Origin: Ulota crispa
Lineage: Eukaryota; Streptophyta; Bryopsida; Orthotrichales; Orthotrichaceae
Reading direction: 5' to 3'
Length of the DNA stretch: 64,000 bases
Assembly (NCBI GenBank): GCA_963920765.1
Contig: OY987250.1
Coordinates: forward strand, 7,254,001-7,318,000
Of the stretch, positions 32,331-42,905 are shown one piece after another. The position numbers and the translations under genes are program-made. The notes below the pieces were generated by a model that was not told the DNA's origin, did no database searches, and was given only the letters and a program-made list of their open reading frames with translations. The first letter of the stretch is position 1. Every line of letters begins with the position of its first letter.

Positions 32331-35300
32331 ATGGCAGACCAATCGACATCCGGCGTGGGACATGGCTCGGTAGGCGCGCCGGGGATGTCGATGCACGGCG
32401 TGTCCGGCAAGGAGCCCACGTACGCGTTCTCGGTGATGCAAGGCAAAGCTGCGCACTCGCCGGACGCGTCGGCGGCGAAGTTCGCGTTGCCGGTGGACTC
32501 GGAGCACAAGGCGAAGACCATCCGGCTCTACAGCGTGGCGGCGCCGCACATGCGCGCGTTCCATCTGTCGTGGATCTCCTTCTTCACGTGCTTCCTGTCT
32601 ACGTTCGCCGCGCCGCCGCTCATCCCCGTGATTCGGGACAACCTCAACCTCACCAAATCCGACATTGGCCACGCCGCCATCGCCTCCGTCTCGGGTAAGG
32701 GCTCGCTGTTTCTGGGGGTGCCATAGCCACATAGTTGATAAAACCGGCATTTTTATTATCAAAATCCATTAGAACTCATTTCCAGCGTTTGGGCAAGTAA
32801 GACGGAGTGAGGTTTTAGTTCTAAAACCCAAAATCTTACAAACAACAGATGAAAAAACACGCAACACTAGTTCGCCATAACGCAGTGCTGAACTCTGGAA
32901 TCCAGAGTATTTGCTAGTAATTCGTGATAATGCGTACTTACACAAATCATACTTTTAAAAGCAGCGGATACTTTTGGGGAATGCTAAGGTAGGAGGTCCA
33001 TAAACCAACCATTCAAACCTACCTTCAATGACAGTAAGAGATATTTGAAGGAACATGTAACTGGTTTGTAGACTAAACTCAATTAGAAACCAAGCTGAAT
33101 TTGAGCCTCCTACCTTATACCTTGAGTAGTGAGTTGTGAGATTAAACATTTGTTAAACATTAGATTTCACATACAATTGTGTACAAACGATCTCGATTGT
33201 GCATATAAATTTTCATCTCTAAAGGATTTTCAGTTTTTTTAGTTTTTCCGTTGATTTTGAGTTTAGAATTGGTTCCAGCTCATGTAATCTTGGGTCACTG
33301 CTCCTGGCTCACCGTTTTACGCTCACAATAGCTTCGTTCACAAAATAGCTTCGTCCATAAATAGCGTCGTCCAGATACTTTGGAACCCCATCTTGGCTCT
33401 GTTTCTTAACAGAAGAAGATAAGTCTTGAATCACTAAACACGATTTTTTAAGAGTTTTTTGTTATACAAATCGTTGAGGAAAGCTGAGGAGTCCTTGAGG
33501 TGGATGACACTTTTTTTAACGTTGAAAGAGTCGGTGAAGAATGTGAGTTGCACCACATGGCCAGCGATGGGGGACCTGCAGTGGCTACTGCAAAGCTTTT
33601 AACCTAATTCCGTGCCTGACTGTTTTTTTTATGTTATTTTTTTTTTTCTTTGTGGGTGGCAGGCTCGGTGTTGTCGCGTCTTCTGATGGGCACGGTGTGC
33701 GACCTCGTGGGGCCGCGATACGGGTGCGCGTTTCTGATCATGATCATCTCGCCGGCGGTGTACTCCATGGCGCTGGTCTCTGACGTGGCAGGCTTCATCA
33801 CGGTGCGCTTCTTCATCGGCTTCTCTCTGGCGACGTTCGTGTCTTGCCAGTTCTGGATGAGCTCCATGTTCAACAGCAAGATCGTCGGCACTGCCAATGG
33901 GCTTGCTGCCGGGTGGGGTAACCTCGGCGGTGGCGCCACGCAGCTTATCATGCCCCTCATCTACGACCTGATCCGAAAGAGGTAAAACTTTACAAATTAA
34001 ACCCATCACACCAAATCCTTCCAGTCAACACCATGTTAGGTAAATTGGAAAAAACTAGTACATTGTGGGATTTTTCACTATTTCTGTCCATTATGTATGT
34101 ATTAGCTTATCACAAAAAAACAAGCGTGCATTTTCTTGTACAGTAGTGTGAAGTCTCAGTGATTATCTCCAAGAACTTTGATGATTACAACCTTTGAGCA
34201 ATAACTATGCCTACAATTATTCTATTCATGTGGAATTAAGGTGGAATACAGAATGATTGATCTCTCCATTTTTCCTAATTTAAACTTTACAAAACCCTTC
34301 ACACCAAATTCTTTTGAGCAGGTCACTGTGTGTCATATTTATCCTGAAAGCCAAAATTGTAGCAAGTAAGTGTCCAGAGGTCTAGATCCTAGCATACTAG
34401 GTAAATTGGAAAAAACAGTACATTACGGGACTTCCACTATTTCTGCCATTGTGTATATATTAGCTTATCACAAAAAAAGGTGCATTTTCTTGTACAATAG
34501 TGAAATCTCAGTGATTGTCTTCAAGAACTTTGATAACTACAACTTTTGAGCAATAGCTATGCCTGCATTTACTGATGTGAAATTTAGATGGAACACAAAA
34601 CGGTCCCTTTGCTATTTCCAATTTACCCTAATATGGTGTTAGAAACAAAGATGTTTTACAATTGGACTGAAACTGCTACACACAAGGATATTTGAGAATC
34701 TGCTTGAAACCGTATATGTGTGTGTGTGTGTCTGTGATGTCAGCTTCAACGCCACACCTTTCACAGCATGGCGTCTGGCGTTTTTCGTACCTGGCGTCAT
34801 GCACACCGTCATGGGACTCCTCGTTTTGACGCTCGGCCAGGACCTTCCGGACGGGAACTACCGACAGCTTCAAAAAGAAGGTGTCAAGGTCAAGGACAAA
34901 TTCCAGAAGGTCAGTTGTCAAAGGCCCCGCTTCAAGTAGGTTACTTGCAATGCTTTACACACATATTTGCAATTTAACATCGTATAGGTAAATTGGGAAA
35001 AACAGAGGGACCATTTTGTATTCCACCATAATTTTACAGTAAATATAGGCATAGCTAGTTAACTACAGCTCAAAATTGTAAATTTTTGTTGGAGGCAATC
35101 ACTGAGACTTCACTATTGTACAAGAAAGTGCAAGCTTGTTTTTTTGTGAAATGCTAAGTTGTACATAATGACAGAAATAGTGAAAGTCCCATAACGTACT
35201 GTTTTCCCCAATTTACCTAATATGATGTTTTTTGCAACTGTTTCGCAACGAATCTACACCTCATGTTTTGCAAGCAAGTTTCGACATGTTTATATCAATG

Positions 35301-36870
35301 CTAGGCGAGATCCCAGAATTGGGGAACATTGGTTGACCTCACCGTAGGGTTTGCAAACTCACGATCGAAGCATTGCGAATGGAATATCCTTCTGGCAATG
35401 GTTGAAGTGCAGATTTCGAGTTTTGATAAGCGGCGAGCTGGATGCTAGTGTTATTATGAGATCACAGTCTGCAAAGGGTGCCATAATTCGTGACGGGGGG
35501 GTTAATTTGTGATTGTGGCACAGGTGCTGTGGAACGCAGTGACGAATTACAGAACGTGGATATTCTTCATGATGTACGGCTACAGTTTCGGCGTGGAGTT
35601 AACGGTGGACAACATCGTCGCGCAGTACTTCTACGACCGCTTCGACTTGAACTTATCCACGGCGGGGATCATCGCGTCCACGTTCGGCCTGATGAACTTC
35701 TTCTCCCGACCGTGCGGGGGCATCATCTCGGACGTGGTCGCCCGTCGATTCGGCATGCGCGGGCGACTGTGGACGCTCTGGATCATTCAAACAATCGGCG
35801 GCGTGCTGTGCATCGTTCTGGGGAAGATGAGCAACCTCTCCGCCGCCATCGCCGTGATGATCGTGTTCTCCATCTTCGTGCAAGCGGCGTGCGGTGCAAC
35901 GTTCGGGATCATCCCTTTCGTCTCTCGCAGGTAGCTGGCACAGCAAATTTTTGTTAATTAACGTGTTATTCATTAATTCGGGAAAACAATGGGTGTACCA
36001 TTTTGTACCTCACCTTAACCCCTAAATGCCTGCGGCACAAAATTCTGGTGGATTTAACACTAGAAATCTGTGCCCCAAGCATTTAGGGGTTAATCCAAAA
36101 TAGTCACCTTAATTTAAATTTAGGAGGTCACCTCAAACCTAGTTAATGAACTTCTGTCCAAAATTTCAGATGAACTTTTTTGTTCAAAATTTCAGAAGTT
36201 AATGAACTTTTTGTCCAAAAAAACTGTATTTCTAAAAAATACAAGTATGGCATTCTTTGGAAAAAAAGTTGAAAGTCTCATTTTATATGCTTTTTCCCAA
36301 ATTAATGAATAATGTGTTAATTTCCCTACTGCCAGTTTCAGGAATTTTTCACATATTCCTTGTGAGCGGTTAAACATTTCTGACTAATTCTTCTGTGATT
36401 TTTCCCTGTCACATTTCTCTTGTTAGTACACAGGGAATTTATATGCAAATTCCTACAAGAAAATTAACAAGAGTTAATTTCGCTGCAGGTCGCTGGGTGT
36501 GATCTCCGGGTTCACTGGCGCCGGAGGGAACGTGGGCTCGATCATTGGAACGACGGTTTTTTTCACGGATTCTCCGTATTCAACTGAACAGGGCATCACG
36601 TACATGGGCATCATGATCGTTTGCGTCACCGTGCTGGTTATGCTGGTGTACTTCCCCCAGTGGGGCGGCATGTTCTGCCCCGCGTCTCAGGCTTCGGAAG
36701 AGGATTATTATGCTTCCGAGTGGAGCGCCGATGAGCAAGCCGAGGGCTTGCACAACAACAGCATGAAATTCGCCGCGAATGCACGTGGCGAGCGCGGTCG
36801 AAAGGGGAACTCTCCTGATTCGACCAACCACCCTATCGATGGTAAGGTCATTGACAATGGTATGGCATAA
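32331..36870 (+). CDS. NRT2: High-affinity nitrate transporter NRT2 (MFS, NNP family)
   Basis: A plasma-membrane nitrate/proton symporter, usually partnered by NAR2/NRT3. Five coding exons: 32331-32694, 33663-33981, 34744-34909, 35524-35930 and 36489-36870, all with GT-AG introns and consistent phases, giving 545 residues (family near 500-550). Seen: a long hydrophilic N-terminus, then [21 protein letters not shown] as the first membrane segment; the MFS loop motif [12 protein letters not shown] (131-142); nitrate signature GWGNLGGG (204-211); the second signature [11 protein letters not shown] (426-436); [21 protein letters not shown] between. A hydrophilic C-tail follows. Exons are GC-rich against AT-rich introns. 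Three of the four introns carry related MITEs. The start has good context and is preceded by a TG microsatellite. Closest in feel to moss and lycophyte NRT2s, from memory only. Confidence 0.96.
32985..33117. mobile_element. TAAGGTAGGAGG MITE in NRT2 intron 1 (133 bp)
   Basis: The left end TAAGGTAGGAGGTCCATAAA and inward right end TAAGGTAGGAGGCTCAAAT are inverted repeats. A short member of the family at 23443-24051. Confidence 0.55.
33140..33345 (-). mobile_element. Partial copy of the GCTATTTTGTGAGC family in NRT2 intron 1
   Basis: Reads, in reverse, GCTATTTTGTGAACG, then TGTGAGCGTAAAACGGTGAG and AAAATCAACGGAAAAAC, matching 3591-3830 and 22715-22945. The far end is diverged. Confidence 0.45.
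34034..34282 (+). mobile_element. TAGGTAAATTGG MITE, NRT2 intron 2 copy a
   Basis: Starts TAGGTAAATTGGAAAAAAC and contains TTAGCTTATCACAAAAAAA and TTTTCTTGTACAGTAGTG, as in copy b. The right end is diverged. Confidence 0.55.
34398..34630 (+). mobile_element. TAGGTAAATTGG MITE, NRT2 intron 2 copy b (233 bp)
   Basis: TA, then GGTAAATTGGAAAAAAC at the left and TTTCCAATTTACCC, then TA, at the right. The TA on both sides suggests a mariner-type TA target duplication (inference). It lies in tandem orientation to copy a and inverted to copy c across exon 3. Confidence 0.65.
34985..35219 (-). mobile_element. TAGGTAAATTGG MITE, NRT2 intron 3 copy c (inverted, 235 bp)
   Basis: Ends TAGGTAAATTGGGAAAAAC and, inward, TAGGTAAATTGGGGAAAAC. 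The interior TGAGACTTCACTATTGTAC is the inverse of GTACAATAGTGAAATCTCA in copy b. Copies b and c therefore flank exon 3 as inverted repeats. Confidence 0.65.
35968..36310. mobile_element. Related MITE in NRT2 intron 4 with a nested TTAA element
   Basis: The ends ATTCATTAATTCGGGAAAA and, inward, ATTCATTAATTTGGGAAAA are near-perfect inverted repeats. Next to the left end, TACCATTTTGTACCTCACC resembles the same position in the element at 37421-37667 and the left end of copy c. The TTAA-type element at 36019-36089 sits inside it. Confidence 0.65.
36019..36089. mobile_element. 71-bp TTAA-flanked piggyBac-like MITE nested in NRT2 intron 4
   Basis: TTAA at 36015-36018 and 36090-36093. The ends CCCCTAAATGCCTGCGGCAC and, inward, CCCCTAAATGCTTGGGGCAC continue the inverted repeat for about 27 bp each, so the element is nearly all hairpin. 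Removing it with one TTAA leaves CACCTTAATCCAAAATAG, which aligns with CACCATAATTCAAAATAG in the related host element at 37421-37667: a natural empty site. Confidence 0.75.
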
Positions 36871-36951
36871 ATCCATGCATGCATCCGTGTCAATACCCAA
36901 TTGGTCTTCATCACTTCCGTCGCCTGCGCAACGCTTTCAATCCTCTTCTAG

Positions 36952-37035
36952 AAAACATGATCAGATATAATCAGACATGATCAGACATGATCGACATGAT
37001 CAGACGTGATCGACATGATCAGACATGATCGACAC
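36952..37035. repeat. Tandem ACATGATCAG/ACATGATCG repeats downstream of NRT2
   Basis: About eight units of ACATGATC followed by AG or G, close behind the NRT2 stop codon and probably within the 3' UTR. Confidence 0.75.
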
Positions 37036-37337
37036 CGAAGACTGTCGATGTCGACGTCGAAGTCCAGCGCTAGCAAGGCCTTGGAATTGTCAACGCCTTG
37101 ATTGTACAGATCTAGATTAGTAGTCTCTGGCATGACTTTGTGCAAGAGGAGTTGCGATTGATGCACATGTAATTAAATCTCAGAATCGTCGATCGAACTC
37201 TACCAAGCATGTAGAGCCTCACGGTTTCTGGGTTAGAAAAGTAGAATTTCGAACAGTTAGCACTCTTCCTAGGCTTGAGACTATTGTACCGTTGCTTTCT
37301 TTGATCAATATATATATATATATATCTATTTTTTCAA

Positions 37338-37343
37338 TAAACC
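37338..37343 (+). terminator. Possible NRT2 polyadenylation signal
   Basis: AATAAA, about 470 bases after the stop codon, following a short TA microsatellite (about 37307-37324). No closer canonical signal was noticed. Confidence 0.35.
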
Positions 37344-37420
37344 TGCGGTTCCAAAGTCGTTTTTTAGGGTTGATTATTAGGATCTTACCTTATTTTGACA
37401 CTAGTTACTATTATGAATGC

Positions 37421-37667
37421 CATATTTGTTAAAAAGGGAAAATGTTGGGTACCATTTTTTACCTCACCATAATTCAAAATAGCTACTTAAACCAGATTTA
37501 AAGGTATCAATGGTATCAGATTTAGTTTGAGCCACTAAGATTTTTTCCCTTGCAAATTTCTCTTCTCAGGTGAGGCCATGTGTACCCAAAAAAGTGCTAG
37601 AGCTCGGATTAAGGTGACCACCTTAATCCTCCCACTTTGTAAACTGTTTCCCTTTTTAACAAATATG
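37421..37667. mobile_element. MITE with 21-bp inverted ends downstream of NRT2 (247 bp)
   Basis: The left end CATATTTGTTAAAAAGGG and its exact inverse at the right (CCCTTTTTAACAAATATG) extend to about 21 bp without mismatch. The interior is related to the intron 4 element (TACCATTTTTTACCTCACC) and serves as its empty-site counterpart. Confidence 0.65.
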
Positions 37668-38550
37668 CCGATTATATTGAAATTTTGAGTGAGGAAGTGG
37701 ATGACATTGCCAAATCTATCTTAAAACTCTAGGCGATACTTGGAGAAGGTCAATGCCTCAGATATGTTCAACGCTCTTTTCTCACCCGAGCACTAACCAT
37801 AAACAAATACTTCATTTAATTGAGCCCAGAACACAAAAGGGAGAGTGACACCTTGGCATTGTCTAAATGTTTTTTTTACAAAGGTTGAGTGACCTTATCC
37901 GCATCATTGTATTACTTGGATGAAACTTCTTGGTTTCAGATGTGCATTTGCGGGTGACTCAATCCATTTTATCTTTACCTTTGTGATTCTAGGGTGTGTT
38001 GTTTGACCAGTGTAAAAGCAACCAAAATTTCTTGTGTGGTTTGACATTTGACACTACGTCTCATAATGTTTAAGACTCTAAGTTTGTTTATGATTGTTTA
38101 TGAGATGTAACTAAGCTTACCCTCTTCATAAAAGAATCCCCTAAGTCGCGTGGAAGTAGAGCCTAGTTAATGGAAATTACATATTGAGTTGGGAGGGACG
38201 GTATTTCCATAATAAGGTTGTACTGTACCGGTATTGTCTTGTTATTGGACATGATCTTATTGTTGGATCTTATTCAAGTGTGCTCAATCGAGGGATGGTA
38301 AAGTAGAACACGAAGAACTCAGCAACAACTTCCATTTTATGAAAAAGAACATGCCTCTCCTTATCCAACAAGTTTTTGGTTTTTGTTCAAATACGAACTT
38401 AATTAAGGTTAAGACTGGTGTTTTGTAGAAACTCTTAATTGAGCATGATTGAACAAGACCTTGACTACTTATAGATAAGAAATCCTCATTATTGAATATG
38501 CCGCTAAATTTGTCATCTCATGCTTCATGCTTTTCTCAATGGATGTTATC
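37668..38550. other. AT-rich spacer, nothing recognised
   Basis: No gene, RNA or bounded repeat seen. Confidence 0.45.
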
Positions 38551-38705
38551 CACTAGTAAAAAAAATGTGTCTTAAACAACTAGTTCACAAATCACAACAA
38601 TTATAAATGTTCAAAACAACTATATAATGATTCAATTACAATCCTTTAGGACATTTATAATTGTTATGAACTAGTTGTTTAGGACACGTTTTTTTAGTAG
38701 TAGTG
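38551..38705. mobile_element. CACTA-like MITE, copy 2
   Basis: Begins CACTAGTAAAAAAAATGTGTC and ends with the inverse GTCCTAAACA-type stretch and TAGTAGTAGTG. The flanks are ATC and ATT, one mismatch from a 3-bp duplication. The interior CAACTAGTTCACAA and TTGTTATGAACTAGTTG form an inner inverted repeat, as in copy 1. Confidence 0.65.
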
Positions 38706-41488
38706 ATTTTTTCATTTTGCTCAAAATTGTTGTTTCAAAAAAACCTACAGATGATAAGTTATCTATGTGCATAAAACCAGCATAACTTTTGTTGGATATC
38801 CATTAAAATAATCCCATGAAGGTCCAGTTTACAACTTTTGAACAATAAATGAACTTGTTAAGGAATGGAAAACTCATTCCACGCTTGTTTGATGAGAATG
38901 AATTGGACAACGATTTAGTATGGATTGCGGGTTTGCATGAATGATGGATCATATGCTCATAATCACTCATATAGCGTAATTCCTTTAGTGGAACCGTGCA
39001 TTTGTGATTCATGATTGATAACAATATTTATAACACTCATGCAATATCATCCTGATTTTGACCCAACCAATGTTGTTGCAAACTAAATAGCATGGGATTG
39101 GCTACTGTGTGATTTTTAAGCATGCTAAAGTTTTCTTCATGGATAAATAGTCTCATATTCATTTTTATAGGTGTCTATTAGAATAGACTGTAATAAGAAC
39201 AATTGCCTTGAAGTCAAGGGGCTTTAATGCTAATTCTTACATTAAATTGTCAAAAGCATATGACTTTTGTAGCAAAATATTCAAATCAAAGAGCACTTGC
39301 TTTTCAAAAAAATTGAAAAATTACTCACAAGCTAATCTTGTTCATCATGTTCATATTTGTTTTTTCTTGGAAATTTTGAATAACAAAACTCTTGTTTTTT
39401 GGTCGTTATAAAACCAGAAGTGCACAAGAAACTTAGGGATTGGGACATTTAGTGTCTCTATGTGTTTTAGCATATACATAAAGAGCAAAGTAATAATATA
39501 TATACTGCGAGTTGGATAGGCCAAGATGGAATAAGAAGTATATAATTTTTTTGTCATTCTAATATTTTGTCAATTTCAGAGAAAAATGTACAAGCAAGTA
39601 CCTGTACTTTAGTTTTAGAGAACTAAAGGCATTGTATAGCTTGTTTGGCCCCTCAAAATTTTCTTTTGGAGTACAATGCCTTCATCATTCAAGAGCTAAA
39701 GGAAAGCTGTATACTCCGCATACATTCTCTCAAAAATCAATTAAAATTTGAAGTGAGAAAATGCAAATGATGTGAGTGATGTGATAGCAAGCTTAGGGAG
39801 TAGTAGCTCACAATTACTCTCAATATCTTATTTTATACTATAGGTTCATAGCAGATTCGGCATGTCTTTGTCAAATTAATTTTTTTTGAGAAAAAATCAA
39901 TTTAGCATCAGAATTCATAATTAAACAAGTTTTCTCTGAATTGCTCAAGTACGCAACGTCAATCTCCCAATTTAGGCTTCTTCCCTTTTGATGATATTAG
40001 AGTTTTTTTGAAAAAACTCACAGCAAATTTTTTTTTGAATATTTGAAGCGAGTAGGCAAGTACTACAAGCCCTTTGTCTCACGCATCTCTATCTAGAAAA
40101 ATGTATGGTTCACCAATTCCCCCGAATGCTCCTATCTTTTTACAAGATTATGTGAGTGTGTAGTTGGGTAGTTGCAAGAAATACCAGTCCTGCTTTCTGT
40201 CCCCTTGCTGCACAGCGTGTGGTTTTAGAGGTGTATCTTTTGCTTACTAACTTCTCTTCACGTGAAAATTTAGAGGAAGGTTCACATTGAAGTTATTGAC
40301 CTATTATGCTTTTTTGGGTTTTTTTTTTTAATCATTCACTAATTTTAAATGGATTCTGATAATATGTCTACTTTGGCTATTTTGTGGGTTTTCAATTCTG
40401 CATTGAGGCAAATAAAAGGAATTTGATGCCACAAATTTGGAGAGTTGTTCATCATTGAACATTACATGCATTTGCCGAGGGGTTTTAGAAAAATGTAAAT
40501 TATGTGCCCTCCACTTTCCCTCAAAGTGGGCATCCATTGAACAAGCATTAGGGTTTGGAAACAAACATTCTTGAAAAATTATTTGCATCAGTCAATGCTC
40601 CTCACAGTGTACCAAAATGGCTCTTTTTTGTTTTAATATTTTGAATTATTTTACTATTTTTTTAAAAACAAGAAAGAAATTGACTTTTTGTTGGTGATTT
40701 TGTTTTGTGCATAACTTTTAGAATAAAAAATTTCTAGGTCTGAATTTTCACAAGTATGCTATTTTAAGTGCTTTACATTTGTCCAAATTTTATTTTATTT
40801 AAAAATATATATATATTTCAAAAGCTCAAAAGTACTACGTAGTACTACTAGTTTGAAGGGTTTTGACACAAACTATGAAGTGTTTCTTGCAATTACCTAG
40901 TTATGCTTTAGGTGCTTTGCTATATTCATATTGAATCGTAGTTTCTGTTTGCAATTTCAAAAAAAGTTGTTATTATTTGGCATTCAACCAAAAAAATTAG
41001 TGAAATTAAGCCTTTTCTAAGCATCTTCCACTTTCTAAAATTAGCCCTTGGTATAAAATTTGCAATAGATTGAGCCCTCTTGAAATCAACCTTGACCTTC
41101 TATTGTTAGTTAAGCTTAATGACTTTTATAATATTCAACATTTCAATTTTTGATTTGTTTGAAATTGGACATTTTTGGAGAATAGTTTATAGAATAATTA
41201 AGCAAAATTTAGGAGAATTATTTTATGCTAAATTTGCTCTTAACCTACAGTAGTCTTGGAAGCTTAAAGTATAATGGATACCATTGCAGTTTCAATGCAT
41301 TGCATTTGTCTTATTCTTAAACCTACATATATTTTACATTAAAAATCCAATATCAACCTAAATAAACGATTAGATTGAATAAGCTTTACACTCTAATTAA
41401 TAGAAATTTTCACCATTAAGATGTCATTGAAGTTTGTAAATTGTAACTTTGTTAAATTAACATGTAACAAAATTGTGCCAAACACATT
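38706..41488. other. AT-rich spacer (2.8 kb), no gene recognised
   Basis: Strongly AT-rich with short ORFs (up to 86 codons) without domains. Several homopolymer runs and a short TA run near 40806. No defined element was found. Confidence 0.45.
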
Positions 41489-41492
41489 TTAA

Positions 41493-41673
41493 CCATTGAA
41501 GGGTCCTTGGGCTCTGGAGCTACGGTATTAAATATGGTTGCAGCCAATATTCAAAAATTTGGATCAGCTATAAATTAAGTGTTACAACTATACATATTAA
41601 AAAGTTACATGATGGTGGGTGCATAATTTTTCTTTAGAACAGCTCACATACGGGCGTTCTGGCCCTTCAGGGG
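41493..41673. mobile_element. Decayed TTAA-type element (~181 bp)
   Basis: The left flank is TTAA (41489-41492) with end CCATTGAAGGGTCC. The right end, inward, is CCCCTGAAGGGCCAG, with TTCA where TTAA would be expected. An old copy if the assignment is right. Confidence 0.35.
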
Positions 41674-41677
41674 TTCA

Positions 41678-42905
41678 TCTAATGAAAGCGGTATTGAACT
41701 CGACTGCACTTTTTGTTTTGGCGTTTATTTACAATTCTAAAAAGTGACTTCTCCTTAATATTGCAGATAGAATCATAACTCCTAAAACAGTTTTATCAGA
41801 ATGTCAAAAAGATGGTAAATTCGCCAATTATACCATGCAATATAATTTATTGTAGTTCCGTGGAAATATCCATTAAAATATTTTCGTGAGAGTGTATAGT
41901 TTTACAATTCAAAATTATATTCTTTCTATATTTTTGCTTTTTGACTATGCCGTAGAATATTGGTAAAGTCTTTTGGATGTCCATAGTTGGCTTGTGGTTA
42001 TTCTGACGTTCTGCGATATTATTTGAAAACATTTAAATTTTAAGATGATAGTTAAATCAGCAATAAAAATTTCGAACAAGGTGTTAAAGGAATTTTTCAT
42101 ATTTGTACAACATATTGGTTCCTAATGAGACACTTCTATCATCAAACTGAAATTTCAGTTTCTTTATGAACATGTCGGAACTTTACATGATGGATTTTTG
42201 ACTCTAAGATTAACTCAACATCAAATTAGTGGGTGCGTTTACAGAGCAAGTGTACCGATATGCAATCGTTCCATGATCAAATCAATGTCTCAATTAATAT
42301 TCGAAGACACCATGTGAAAGTTTACATAGCTTTCAACTTGCTAGAAACTAGTCTTACGATCTGAACGAGCAAGTGATTACACCATACTGCTAAATTTGTT
42401 GCGTAACAGATATTGCGTCACTGTGCTACAGTTCGTCTACTTTACTACATCTCTTCTCAAATGCTGATGAATAAAACAATATTGAAACACCGGAAGTATA
42501 TCCTAGCATTTCTAAAATAGTTTTTTGCTCTAACTTATAATCTGAATTCAATTCAGAAATTCCAACTGGCTGGTTCAATTGGAATGCCATCTCAAAACGT
42601 ATAATCATACAACTCCAATTTGCAGAAATAATTTCTCTAAAAAACAAGACCATAAAATACAAGTTTGTAACCACCAGATACCCCTTGCAGAGTAATTAAG
42701 AACCTCTGGGACGGAGAGAACTAGACCCTAGTTCACCCAGTGAGAAACTGCTTCATTCATAAAAGCCAACGTCTGCAGCCTCACTGGACAAATCAGAAAA
42801 CAGCGAAGCAAAAGGGCTAAAGAGGTAGAAACTATGAACACTGAGTGCTGAAATGGTAGCCATCAATATCCACACTATTCACATCCCTAAACCCTAGACC
42901 TTCAC
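41678..42905. other. Spacer and probable 3' region of the LEA gene
   Basis: No ORF with domains. The last 200 bases (about 42700-42905) are less AT-rich and presumably hold the LEA 3' UTR (minus strand). Confidence 0.4.

Noticed and set aside
32238..32762. Long minus-strand and alternate-frame ORFs over NRT2 exon 1
   Set aside because: GC-rich coding exons leave open shadow frames; the NRT2 frame alone has membrane segments and family motifs.
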